This document shows, piece after piece, positions 1-7,683 of a stretch of 11,365 bases of DNA. The translations under genes were made by a program, and so were the position numbers. Position 1 is the stretch's first letter. Each line of letters starts with the position of its first letter. The notes under the pieces are model-generated. The model worked only from the letters and a program-made list of their open reading frames with translations, ran no database searches and had not been told where the DNA came from. Source of the stretch: Chloroflexota bacterium (GTDB lineage: Bacteria > Chloroflexota > Anaerolineae > DTPP01); contig JAAYZY010000246.1 of the NCBI GenBank assembly GCA_012514615.1, positions 1 to 11,365 of the forward strand, written 5' to 3'.

Positions 1-412
1 AGAGCGCGTCCTCTTCGCCGGCGACTGCTTCGTCAACGGCTACCACCCCTACATGGCCCAGGCCAACACCCGAGATTGGCTCAAGGCGCTGCGGCTGATC
101 CGCCAGATGCCGCTGGATGTCATCGTGCCCGGGCACGGCCCCCTCTCCACCAAGGAAAACACCAGGGTGCAGTCCGACTACATCCGCACCGCCCGACGCA
201 AGATCCGCTTGCAGATGCAGGCTGGCAAGAGCAAGGCCGAAGCCACCACCCCCCTGGTGGACGAGCTGCTGCCGCTCTTCTCCAAACCCACGGGGCGGCG
301 AGACCGCTTGCAGTCCAAGATCCGCGCCGGCCTGGGCAAGATCTACGACGACCTGCGGGCGGAGAACGCCGAGCGCGAGCGAGACAACAGGAAGAAGGCC
401 AACCGCCGCTAG
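1..412 (+). CDS. MBL-fold metallo-hydrolase, C-terminal part (5' truncated)
   Basis: This is an open frame entering from the left edge (first full codon at base 2) and ending at TAG 410-412, about 136 residues. It begins with ERVLFAGDCF, where the Asp of the FAGD motif matches the metal-bridging Asp of metallo-beta-lactamase-fold hydrolases. Next come HPYMAQANTRDWLKAL and then VIVPGHGP, whose His is the last metal ligand of the fold. The tail is a basic, charged extension (from about residue 65 of the visible part, ending RDNRKKANRR) that is probably helical. The N-terminal HxHxDH metal motif lies outside the window, so the substrate cannot be told. A 150-nt gap with its own promoter follows, so it probably ends a preceding transcription unit and need not belong to the pathway downstream. 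An internal ATG at base 53 is not a real start because the frame is open and conserved upstream of it. Confidence 0.85.
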   Translation, partial: ERVLFAGDCFVNGYHPYMAQANTRDWLKALRLIRQMPLDVIVPGHGPLSTKENTRVQSDYIRTARRKIRLQMQAGKSKAEATTPLVDELLPLFSKPTGRRDRLQSKIRAGLGKIYDDLRAENAERERDNRKKANRR

Positions 413-450
413 AGGGCACTTCCTCGGTGCGAGTCCCGGTATCCTGCTGA

Positions 451-469
451 GCTGTCGACACTTGACAGC
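451..469. promoter_or_regulatory. Inverted repeat over the -35 region, possible operator
   Basis: GCTGTC (451-456) and GACAGC (464-469) form 6-bp arms around 7 nt, and the right arm overlaps the TTGACA -35 hexamer. The left arm also contains the 8-bp palindrome TGTCGACA (453-460). A TGTCGAC element recurs at 6168-6174, upstream of the second promoter. The position suits a repressor or activator site, perhaps for the adjacent GntR regulator, but no binding consensus confirms it. Confidence 0.3.
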
Positions 470-490
470 CGGCAAGCCCTGTGGTACACT
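462..490 (+). promoter_or_regulatory. Strong sigma70-type promoter of the gntR-ior unit
   Basis: A perfect -35 hexamer TTGACA (462-467) is separated by exactly 17 nt from TACACT (485-490). An extended -10 TGG (482-484) lies directly before the -10. Transcription should start near 497, giving a leader of about 65 nt before the GTG at 563. The rest of the GC-rich intergenic region has no comparable pair. Confidence 0.75.
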
Positions 491-499
491 CTCCCAAGA

Positions 500-512
500 A
501 ACATCAGATGTT
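500..512. promoter_or_regulatory. 13-bp palindrome just after the predicted transcription start
   Basis: AACATC and GATGTT form perfect 6-bp arms around one central A. The site lies roughly at +4 to +16 relative to the predicted start of the 462-490 promoter, a classic place for autorepression by an adjacent GntR protein. A short direct repeat TGTTCTG (509-515 and 517-523, 8-bp period) overlaps its right edge. Operator function is inferred from symmetry and position only. Confidence 0.4.
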
Positions 513-562
513 CTGTTGTTCTGCAGGCCGCTGGTCGGCGGTCTGCCCCGGGAGGGACCTCC

Positions 563-1270
563 GTGCCTGTGCAGATGCTTCCGCGAGACCCCTTGACGAA
601 CCGGGTCATCAAGAGTTTGCAGGAGATGATCTGGAAAGGCGAGTTGGCTCCGGGGGAGTTTCTGCCTTCGCAGCAAGAACTGGCCAGCCAGTACGGCGTG
701 GGTCTTTCCACCATCCGCGAGGCCATGAAAGCCCTCTCCCTCCTGGGCCTGGTGGAGATCCAAGCCGGCCGGGGCACCCGCGTGCTGCCGGATGCGCTGA
801 AGGTCCTTCACAACGCTGCGGCCCTGCGCACCTCCTTTGACTCGGTGAACCCGGCGGAAGTCTACGAAGCCCGGGCCGTCATCGAGGTAACCCTGACCCA
901 CATGGCTGCCCAGCGCGCCGATGCCGACGACATCGCCGCCATCGCCGCCGCCCTGGACGAGATGCGGGAGAACCTCGGCGATGACCGGGCCTTTGCCCAG
1001 GCCGACATGCGCTTCCACCTGGCAGTGGCCCAGGCCAGCAAGAACCAGATCCTGGCTCAGCTTTACCATCTGACCCGCAGCCTGTTGGAGGAGATCATCG
1101 AGGAGGTCAACGCCGTGCCGGGCGTCAAGGTGCGGGCCCTGAAACGACAGAGCGACATCTTAGAGGCGATCCGGGCCGGCGACCCAGAGCGAGCACTGGC
1201 GTTCGCCGAGCAGCACATGACTGACATCGGGGCGTACTTGGGGGCCCCGCTGACGGCCCAGAACGGCTAG
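563..1270 (+). CDS. GntR-family (FadR/FCD subfamily) transcriptional regulator
   Basis: A 235-residue protein starting at GTG 563, with GGAGG at 551-555 seven nt upstream. The N-terminal winged helix-turn-helix spans about residues 10-78, with the family pattern LPSQQELASQYGVGLSTIREAMKAL and the wing GRGTRV. The C-terminal FCD ligand-sensing domain covers about 95-225 and is helical. FCD proteins usually bind a metal through one Asp and three His. Asp148 and His152 (ADMRFH) and His218 (AEQH) are visible, but the position of the middle His (xHxxILEAI) is Gln196. The gene sits first behind a strong promoter with a palindrome at its start site, so it most likely controls itself and the ior genes. 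FadR-type regulators commonly sense carboxylates such as 2-hydroxy- or 2-oxoacids, which suits the neighbours. The actual ligand is unknown. Confidence 0.93.
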   Translation: MPVQMLPRDPLTNRVIKSLQEMIWKGELAPGEFLPSQQELASQYGVGLSTIREAMKALSLLGLVEIQAGRGTRVLPDALKVLHNAAALRTSFDSVNPAEVYEARAVIEVTLTHMAAQRADADDIAAIAAALDEMRENLGDDRAFAQADMRFHLAVAQASKNQILAQLYHLTRSLLEEIIEEVNAVPGVKVRALKRQSDILEAIRAGDPERALAFAEQHMTDIGAYLGAPLTAQNG

Positions 1271-1286
1271 GGACCGCTTCTAGCCG
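1264..1286 (+). other. Stem-loop spanning the gntR stop codon
   Basis: CGGCTAG (1264-1270) and CTAGCCG (1280-1286) form a perfect 7-bp stem with a 9-nt loop, and the stop codon of gntR lies in the left arm. No T-run follows, so a normal intrinsic terminator is not supported. It could lower read-through from the regulator into iorA or mark an mRNA processing point. The 84-nt gap otherwise contains two TTGTCC copies (1290-1295, 1302-1307) without a convincing -10, so iorA is probably co-transcribed with gntR. Confidence 0.3.
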
Positions 1287-1354
1287 CCGTTGTCCCGAGT
1301 GTTGTCCATGCACAGCCGGGCAGTACGAACCATATCACGCAGGAGAGACATGGA

Positions 1355-3139
1355 ATGAAAGTGCTACTTTCGGGAAACGAAGCCATCGCCCGTGGGGCCT
1401 ACGAGTATGGCGTCCAGGTGGCCACCGGCTACCCTGGCACGCCCAGCTCGGAAATCCTGGAGAACGTGGCCCGCTACAAAGAGATCTACTCCGAGTGGTC
1501 CGTCAACGAGAAGGTGGCCATGGACGCGGCCATCGGCGCGGCCTATGGCGGCAAGCGCTCCATGACCACCATGAAGCAGGTCGGCATGAACGTGGCCGCA
1601 GACTCGTTCTTCTATGCCGTCTACACCGGCCTGAACGCTGGCCTGGTCATCGTCACGGCCGACGACCCGGGCATGTTCAGCTCTCAGAACGAGCAGGACA
1701 ACCGCCACTACGCCCCCTTCGCTCGCCTGCCCATGCTGGAGCCGGCCGACAGCCAAGAAGCCAAGGACTTCATCGGCCTGGCCTTGGATATGTCGGAAGA
1801 GTGGGACACGCCGGTGCTGTTCCGCACAGTGATGCGCATCTCCCACTCGGCCACGCCGGTGGAGCTGGGCGAGCGCACCGCAGACGACGCTACCCCCACC
1901 CCGCCCATGCACCGCGATCCGCACAAGTTCGTCTCCACGGCCATGTGGGCCAAGAAGCGCCGCCCGGTGGTGGAAGCGCGCATGGTCAAGCTGGCTGAGG
2001 TGGCCAGCAGCATGCCCATCAACCGCATCGAGTGGGCCGAGCGCAAGCTGGGCATCATCACCAGCGGGCCGGTCTACCACTATGCCAAGGAGATCTTCCC
2101 CACGGCGTCGTTCTTGAAGCTGGGCATGACCTACCCGCTGCCTCACGCCATGATCCGCGAGTTCGCTGCCGGCGTGGAAGAGCTCCTGGTCATCGAAGAG
2201 CTGGACCCGTTCATCGAGAACCAGGTCAAGGCCATGGGCATCGCCTGCCGCGGCAAAGACATCTTCTCCAACATGGGCGAGCTGACCACGGAGGTCATCG
2301 AGCGCGACGCGGCCCGCGTGGGCCTCATCCCCCAGGAAGCCGTGCGGGGCGCCCGACAGATCGTCACTGAAGAGCTGCCCAACCGCTCCCCGATCCTCTG
2401 CCCGGGCTGCCCGCACCGCAGCACCTTCTTCAACCTGAACAAGATGAAGAAGGTGGTGGTGGCTGGCGACATCGGCTGCTACAACCTGGGCGCGCTGCCG
2501 CCCTTCAACGCCACCGACAGCATGGGCGCCATGGGCGCCAGCGTGGGCGTGGCGCACGGCTTCGACCTGGCCAAGATCCCCGATCCCTTCCTGGCGGTGA
2601 TCGGCGACTCCACCTTCTTCCACTCTGGCCTCTCGCCCCTGATCAACATCGTACACAACAACGGCAAGGCCACCACGGTGATCTTGGACAACCACACCAC
2701 AGCCATGACCGGCCACCAGGACGCCCCCAACGTAGACTACAAGCTGGGCGGCGAACCGGCGGCCAAGATCGACATCGAGACGGTGGTGCGCGCTGTGGGC
2801 GTGAAGGACGTGCACAAGGTAGATGCCTTTGACGTCAAGGCAGTGGAGAAGGCGTTCAAGGATGCCCTGGCCTTCGACGGCCCGTCGGTGGTCATCGTGG
2901 ACGGCCCCTGCTACTTCGTCGGGCCCGGCTCCCGCGGCACCTACGAGGTGGACACCGACACCTGCATCGCCTGCGGCACCTGCTTCCGCCTGGGCTGCCC
3001 GGCCATCATCCAAGATGAGGCAGTCAACCCCAAGACCGGCAAGCACAAGTCCAAGATCGACCCGGTCCTCTGCGTGGGCTGCGACATGTGCGCGCAGGTC
3101 TGCCCCACCAAGGCCATCCATTTCAAGGGCGACAACTAA
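1355..3139 (+). CDS. iorA: Indolepyruvate:ferredoxin oxidoreductase, alpha subunit
   Basis: A 594-residue protein of usual IorA length. With IorB it converts aryl or other 2-oxoacids plus CoA to acyl-CoA and CO2, reducing ferredoxin in the cytoplasm. The N-terminal pyrimidine-binding domain shows GYPGTPSSE (25-33) and SSQNEQDNRHYA (109-120), both typical of IorA. The TPP domain has CPGCPHRS (349-356), GDIGCY (371-376) and the GDS...DN thiamine-diphosphate motif (417-446). Two C-terminal [4Fe-4S] sites are complete: Cys537/540/543/548 with the CX2CX2CX4CP spacing usual in IorA, and Cys573/576/579/583 with standard CX2CX2CX3CP. The start is ATG 1355, with AGGAG at 1341-1345 nine nt upstream; the ATG at 1350 is out of frame and stops after two codons. 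iorB follows after 18 nt. A member acting on branched or other 2-oxoacids is possible, but the alpha/beta gene split and motif set point to Ior. Confidence 0.95.
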   Translation: MKVLLSGNEAIARGAYEYGVQVATGYPGTPSSEILENVARYKEIYSEWSVNEKVAMDAAIGAAYGGKRSMTTMKQVGMNVAADSFFYAVYTGLNAGLVIVTADDPGMFSSQNEQDNRHYAPFARLPMLEPADSQEAKDFIGLALDMSEEWDTPVLFRTVMRISHSATPVELGERTADDATPTPPMHRDPHKFVSTAMWAKKRRPVVEARMVKLAEVASSMPINRIEWAERKLGIITSGPVYHYAKEIFPTASFLKLGMTYPLPHAMIREFAAGVEELLVIEELDPFIENQVKAMGIACRGKDIFSNMGELTTEVIERDAARVGLIPQEAVRGARQIVTEELPNRSPILCPGCPHRSTFFNLNKMKKVVVAGDIGCYNLGALPPFNATDSMGAMGASVGVAHGFDLAKIPDPFLAVIGDSTFFHSGLSPLINIVHNNGKATTVILDNHTTAMTGHQDAPNVDYKLGGEPAAKIDIETVVRAVGVKDVHKVDAFDVKAVEKAFKDALAFDGPSVVIVDGPCYFVGPGSRGTYEVDTDTCIACGTCFRLGCPAIIQDEAVNPKTGKHKSKIDPVLCVGCDMCAQVCPTKAIHFKGDN

Positions 3140-3157
3140 GGGGAGGAGCGACGCACC

Positions 3158-3751
3158 GTGGAAACTGTGAACTTTCTCATTACCGGAGTAGGCGGTCAGG
3201 GGACCGTCCTGGCCAGCGACATCATGGCCGCCGTCGGTGTGGCGGCGGGTTACGACGCCAAGAAGTCGGACATCCTGGGCCTGGCCGTGCGCGGCGGCGC
3301 GGTGGTGGGCCACGTGCGCTGGGGCAAGGTGGTCTATTCACCCATCGTGCCGGAGGGCCGCGTGGACTACCTGCTGGCTTTCGAGAAGCTGGAAGCCCTG
3401 CGCCACATCAACCAGCTCAAGGAAGGCGGGACGGTGCTGGTGAACCAGCAGCGCATCCAGCCCATCACCGTGAGCAGCGGCCTGGCCGAGTACCCCAGCG
3501 AAGCGGCCATGGACGAGGCCCTGGGGAAGGCCACCCCCCACGTGTACAAGGTGCCCGGCCTGCAGATCTCCCAGGAGATCGGCAACACCCGGGTCTTGAA
3601 CGTGGCCATGATGGGCGCGCTGTCGGCCGTCCTGTCGGTCAAGACCGAAATCTGGGAATCGGTGCTGGCGGAACGGGTGCCGGCCAAGTACCGGGAGCTC
3701 AACATCAAGGCGTTCCGCACCGGTCGGGAGTGGCTGCTGAACCACCGCTAG
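3158..3751 (+). CDS. iorB: Indolepyruvate:ferredoxin oxidoreductase, beta subunit
   Basis: A 197-residue partner of the preceding IorA; the typical IorB length is about 200. It corresponds to the gamma domain of pyruvate:ferredoxin oxidoreductases. It opens with the glycine-rich GVGGQGTVLAS (10-20), followed by GLAVRGGAVVGHVRWG (41-56), the counterpart of the conserved RGG.V...VR.G segment, then LAFEKLEALRH (73-83). The chosen start is GTG 3158, with GGGAGGAG (3141-3148) nine nt upstream; a second GTG at 3167 is too far from that site. The 18-nt gap from iorA and the shared pathway imply co-translation as a heteromer. The gene ends 34 nt before the racemase, which has its own ribosome site. 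Confidence 0.94.
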   Translation: METVNFLITGVGGQGTVLASDIMAAVGVAAGYDAKKSDILGLAVRGGAVVGHVRWGKVVYSPIVPEGRVDYLLAFEKLEALRHINQLKEGGTVLVNQQRIQPITVSSGLAEYPSEAAMDEALGKATPHVYKVPGLQISQEIGNTRVLNVAMMGALSAVLSVKTEIWESVLAERVPAKYRELNIKAFRTGREWLLNHR

Positions 3752-3785
3752 GCTCTAGCGGCAGAAGAGCATAAGGAGAAGGACG

Positions 3786-4493
3786 ATGCGTATCTTCGTC
3801 ATCAACCCCAACACCAGCGAGAGCGTCACCGAGCACCTGCGCCGCGAGCTGAGCAAGATCAAGAGCCCGCAGACCGAGCTGACCGTGGTCAACCCGGAGC
3901 ACGGCCCGGTCTCCATCGAGTCGGTGTACGACGAGACGTTGGCCGGCCCGCCCACCCTGGAGCTGGTGAAGAAGGCCAACGAGGAAGGCTACGACGCCAT
4001 CCTCATCGCCTGCTACTCCGACCCGGCCCTGGACGCAGCCAAAGAGGTCTCTGACATCCCGGTCATCGGCATCGAAGAGGCCACCATGCACCTGGCAGCC
4101 ACCCTGGGGCACAAGTTCGGCGTCACCACCACCTTCCGCAACCGCATCGCCGTGCGGGAGCTGCACGCGGCCTACCGCGCCGTGGAAGGCGCCTACGGCG
4201 GCACCCTGGTCACCAACATGTCGGTGCTGGAGATGGACGCCGACCCCGAGCAGGCCAAGGCCCGCATTCTGGAGCTGGCCCGCGAGGCGGTGGAACGGGA
4301 CCACATCGAGGTCATCATCCTGGGCTGCGCCGGCCTCAGCGGCTACGCCGCGGATATCGAGCGGGAGCTAGGCGTGGTGGTCCTGGATCCTTCGGCGGTG
4401 GGCCTGAAGACGGCCGAGATGGTCGCTTCCTTGGGCCTGAAGCACAGCAAGGTGGCGCGCTTCCAGAAGCCTCGCCCCAAGCTGATCAAGTAG
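3786..4493 (+). CDS. hyuE: Hydantoin racemase (Asp/Glu racemase superfamily)
   Basis: A 235-residue cytoplasmic, cofactor-independent racemase. The N-terminus reads MRIFVINPNTS, the hallmark of the hydantoin/allantoin racemase branch. The two catalytic cysteines are in place: Cys76 in IACYSDPAL and Cys181 in ILGCAGLSGYA, the numbering reported for characterised hydantoin racemases. A two-Cys site argues against arylmalonate decarboxylase, a one-Cys relative. The enzyme would interconvert D- and L-5-substituted hydantoins so that a stereoselective hydantoinase (here 6277-7632) can use both. Allantoin racemase is the main alternative and cannot be excluded by sequence reading. ATG 3786 follows AAGGAG (3773-3778) by seven nt. 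The gene directly follows iorAB and shares their orientation, so it probably belongs to the same transcript. A small stem (TGCCC 4499-4503 / GGGCA 4513-4517) lies just past the stop, without a T-run. Confidence 0.88.
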   Translation: MRIFVINPNTSESVTEHLRRELSKIKSPQTELTVVNPEHGPVSIESVYDETLAGPPTLELVKKANEEGYDAILIACYSDPALDAAKEVSDIPVIGIEEATMHLAATLGHKFGVTTTFRNRIAVRELHAAYRAVEGAYGGTLVTNMSVLEMDADPEQAKARILELAREAVERDHIEVIILGCAGLSGYAADIERELGVVVLDPSAVGLKTAEMVASLGLKHSKVARFQKPRPKLIK

Positions 4494-4538
4494 CGTTCTG
4501 CCCAGCAAGACCGGGCACGGAGATCCACAGACGGTTGT

Positions 4539-4719
4539 CGCAGCGGCTGTCCCCAGGCCATGGTTGTGAGGGGGCGCAGCGGCCGAAGGATCTTGGGTAC
4601 TGCGTAGGCACAGACAGGGACAAGATGCTTCACCCCGAACATCGCTCGGGAGAGGGTTCGCAGAGCGCCACAAACCATCGGCTTGCGGGGCAGCCGCTGC
4701 GCTACATGTGCAGCGGCTG
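4539..4719 (+). ncRNA. Candidate structured leader RNA with competing helices
   Basis: The 250-nt gap 4494-4743 has no convincing gene, but it can form a long closing helix. The pairs are 4539-4549 with 4691-4701 (11 bp), 4551-4554 with 4687-4690 (4 bp), 4557-4559 with 4680-4682 (3 bp), 4560-4565 with 4673-4678 (6 bp) and 4566-4568 with 4669-4671 (3 bp), separated by single bulges and one small internal loop. Inside lie further short helices (GCGCAG 4574-4579 with CTGCGT 4600-4605 including one G-T pair; CGCTC 4643-4647 with GAGCG 4663-4667). The segment 4691-4700 can instead pair with 4710-4719 as a 10-bp hairpin, because GCAGCGGCTGT occurs twice (4540-4550 and 4710-4720). Two exclusive states ending near the ribosome site of the next gene resemble a riboswitch or attenuator. 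It matches no RNA family I recognise. The pairing is seen by eye; function is inferred. Confidence 0.42.
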
Positions 4720-4743
4720 TGCCGCGCCAAGAGAGAGCCTTCC

Positions 4744-6156
<1,413 letters not shown>

Positions 6157-6165
6157 GCGGTGCGG

Positions 6166-6189
6166 CGTGTCGACTGCCGACGGTTTTTT
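6166..6189 (+). terminator. Probable weak intrinsic terminator after the FAD oxidase
   Basis: GTCG (6169-6172) pairs with CGAC (6178-6181) around a 5-nt loop, extendable by a T-G pair (6168/6182), and a run of six T (6184-6189) follows two nt further on. The stem is short. The T-run and the position ten nt after the stop codon at 6156 support a terminator, and the last two T bases are shared with the next promoter's -35. Confidence 0.4.
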
Positions 6190-6216
6190 GCCAGAGATGC
6201 GATAAGTTGCTATAGT
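6188..6216 (+). promoter_or_regulatory. Strong sigma70-type promoter of the hydantoinase unit
   Basis: TTGCCA (6188-6193), 17 nt, then TATAGT (6211-6216), with an extended -10 TGC (6208-6210). Predicted start is near 6223, about 54 nt before the hydantoinase ATG. The layout (17-nt spacer, TGN) is the same as in the 462-490 promoter, and TGTCGAC (6168-6174) lies upstream of it, as TGTCGACA does there. The second half of the cluster therefore probably has its own start and perhaps the same regulator. Confidence 0.72.
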
Positions 6217-6276
6217 GGAGCGTGACGGCCTACGACGACAGGCAGCAGGAACAGGTGACTTCTTAAGGAGAAGGAA

Positions 6277-7632
6277 ATGGCAGAGACGTTTGACGTTCTC
6301 ATTCGCGGCGGGATGGTGGTAAACGGCTCCGGCATGCAGCGGGCGGACGTCGGCATCCGCGGTGAGAAGTTAGCCGCGGTGGCCGCCAACCTGGAGCCCA
6401 AAGCAGCCAAGAAGGTAGTGGATGCCACAGGCCACTATGTGCTGCCCGGGGCGGTGGATGTGCACGTCCACCCGGTCTACCTGGACAACATCCACGACAC
6501 CTCCATCAGCGGCGCTTTCGGCGGCACCACCACCATGATCCACTTCGCCTATGCCCGGCCAGGGCAGGGCCTGGTGGAGATGGTCAAGAAGTTCCGCGAC
6601 GACGGTCTGGCCAACTCGGTGACCGACTTTGGCTTGCACGGCGGCATCTTCGAAGCCTCCGAGCAACTGAAGGAGCTGCCAGAGGTGTTCAAGCTGGGCG
6701 TTACGTCCTTCAAGGCGTTCATGACCTACGCCAAGCTCAAGTGGATGACCGACGACTACTGGCTCATGGCGCTATCCGACATGCTGGGCCAGTTGGGCGG
6801 CCTGCTCATGGTGCACGCTGAGAACGGCCTGGCCACCGACTACCTGGAAGACAAGTACAACGGCATGGGCATGTCGGCGCTGGAAGTCTTCACCCGCACC
6901 CGGCCCGACATGCTGGAGGCCGAGGCGGTCAATCGCTCCATCGCCATCGCCAAGGTGGGCGGCTGCCCCCTCTACATCCCGCACCTGAGCACGGTGAAGG
7001 CCCTGGAGCCGATCCGCCGCTGGCGGGCCGCGGGTCAGGTCGTCTACGGCGAAAGCTGCCCGCAGTACCTCACCCACACCGAAGCGATCCTGGGCAAGGT
7101 GGGCCCCCAGGCCAAGATCGGCCCGCCCATCCGCACCGCCGAAGACCGTGAGGGCCTGTGGCAAGGGATCATGGATGGCACCATCGACACGGTGGCCAGC
7201 GACCACGCCCCCAAGCCCAAGGAGATCAACGACGACTTCTTCAATGCGCCCTACGGCTCGCCGCAGGCTGAGACGGTGCTCACCCTCACCTACGACGGCG
7301 GCGTGAACACCGGCCGCATCAGCGTGCCGCGCCTGGTGCAGTTGGTCTCTGAGACGCCGGCCAAGATCTTCGGCTACTACCCGCGCAAGGGCGCCATCGC
7401 CGTGGGCTCCGACGCCGATGTGGTGCTCTACAACCCCACCGAGCGCTTCACCATCTCCCAGTCCAACCAGCACTCCAAGTCCAACTACACGCTCTACGAA
7501 GGGCACGAGGTGCTGGGGCGGCCGGTCTGGGTGATGCAGAGGGGCCATGTGGTGGTGGAAGACGGCCAACTGCGCGTCCAGGGCGGCCAGGCTCAGTTCC
7601 TGCCGACTCAGGTCGCCACCAAGGGCCTGTAA
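6277..7632 (+). CDS. hydA: D-hydantoinase / dihydropyrimidinase-type cyclic amidohydrolase
   Basis: A 451-residue zinc amidohydrolase that opens cyclic ureides (5-substituted hydantoins, dihydropyrimidines) to N-carbamoyl amino acids. All binuclear-centre residues are visible: His63 and His65 (DVHVHP), Lys146 in TSFKAFMTY (normally carbamylated), His180 (MVHAENG), His236 (YIPHLST) and Asp309 (ASDHAP). Tyr151, five residues after the Lys, matches the substrate-stabilising Tyr of the family. ESCPQYL (259-265) and the C-terminal QSNQHSKSNYTLYEGHEVLG follow the D-hydantoinase/dihydropyrimidinase pattern. The protein lacks the REPG and MPNT signatures of dihydroorotase, so it is not an ordinary PyrC. 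ATG 6277 has AAGGAG (6265-6270) six nt upstream. A hydantoin racemase lies 1.8 kb upstream, a common pairing. No N-carbamoylase accompanies it in the window. Substrate within the class cannot be fixed from sequence alone. Confidence 0.9.
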   Translation: MAETFDVLIRGGMVVNGSGMQRADVGIRGEKLAAVAANLEPKAAKKVVDATGHYVLPGAVDVHVHPVYLDNIHDTSISGAFGGTTTMIHFAYARPGQGLVEMVKKFRDDGLANSVTDFGLHGGIFEASEQLKELPEVFKLGVTSFKAFMTYAKLKWMTDDYWLMALSDMLGQLGGLLMVHAENGLATDYLEDKYNGMGMSALEVFTRTRPDMLEAEAVNRSIAIAKVGGCPLYIPHLSTVKALEPIRRWRAAGQVVYGESCPQYLTHTEAILGKVGPQAKIGPPIRTAEDREGLWQGIMDGTIDTVASDHAPKPKEINDDFFNAPYGSPQAETVLTLTYDGGVNTGRISVPRLVQLVSETPAKIFGYYPRKGAIAVGSDADVVLYNPTERFTISQSNQHSKSNYTLYEGHEVLGRPVWVMQRGHVVVEDGQLRVQGGQAQFLPTQVATKGL

Positions 7633-7670
7633 GCTTGCACCGTGGACCATGACGGTCACAGAACAGAACG

Positions 7671-7677
7671 AGGAGGT
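7671..7677 (+). promoter_or_regulatory. Ribosome binding site that fixes a TTG start
   Basis: AGGAGGT lies six nt before TTG 7684, the first codon of the aminotransferase. The only earlier in-frame candidate is GTG 7642, which lacks a comparable site and would add 14 residues unlike the family. A small hairpin (7645-7648 with 7654-7657) precedes the site. Confidence 0.8.
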
Positions 7678-7683
7678 ATCGAA

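Noticed and set aside
421..455. Cobalamin-riboswitch-like or tRNA T-arm-like stretch (GGTGCGAGTCCCGG)
   Set aside because: The rest of the cobalamin core is absent, the space before the promoter is too short, and the putative T-arm does not pair.
1350..1358. Two-codon frame ATG-GAA-TGA overlapping the iorA start
   Set aside because: It sits four nt after the Shine-Dalgarno site, but such a minimal frame easily arises by chance. iorA ATG 1355 has good spacing and family agreement.
1364..3313. Very long open frame (649 codons) on the minus strand across iorA
   Set aside because: It mirrors the codon structure of iorA in GC-rich DNA, has low-complexity His/Val/Gly/Ala-rich composition and no recognisable domain. 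The same holds for the 556-codon minus-strand frame at 7966-9636 over the aminotransferase and pyrB.
4574..4626. Glycine riboswitch or T-box resemblance (CCGAAGG, AGGCACAGACAGGG, GGGTACTGCG)
   Set aside because: The CCGAAGG and GACAG-like pieces occur, but the third aptamer stem and the CTCTCAGG segment are missing. The T-box TGGNACC core is not present and no specifier stem is visible.
6277..7632. Hydantoinase-like gene read as dihydroorotase (PyrC) because pyrB is near
   Set aside because: The REPG and MPNT dihydroorotase signatures are missing, whereas the D-hydantoinase/dihydropyrimidinase motifs run through the whole protein.
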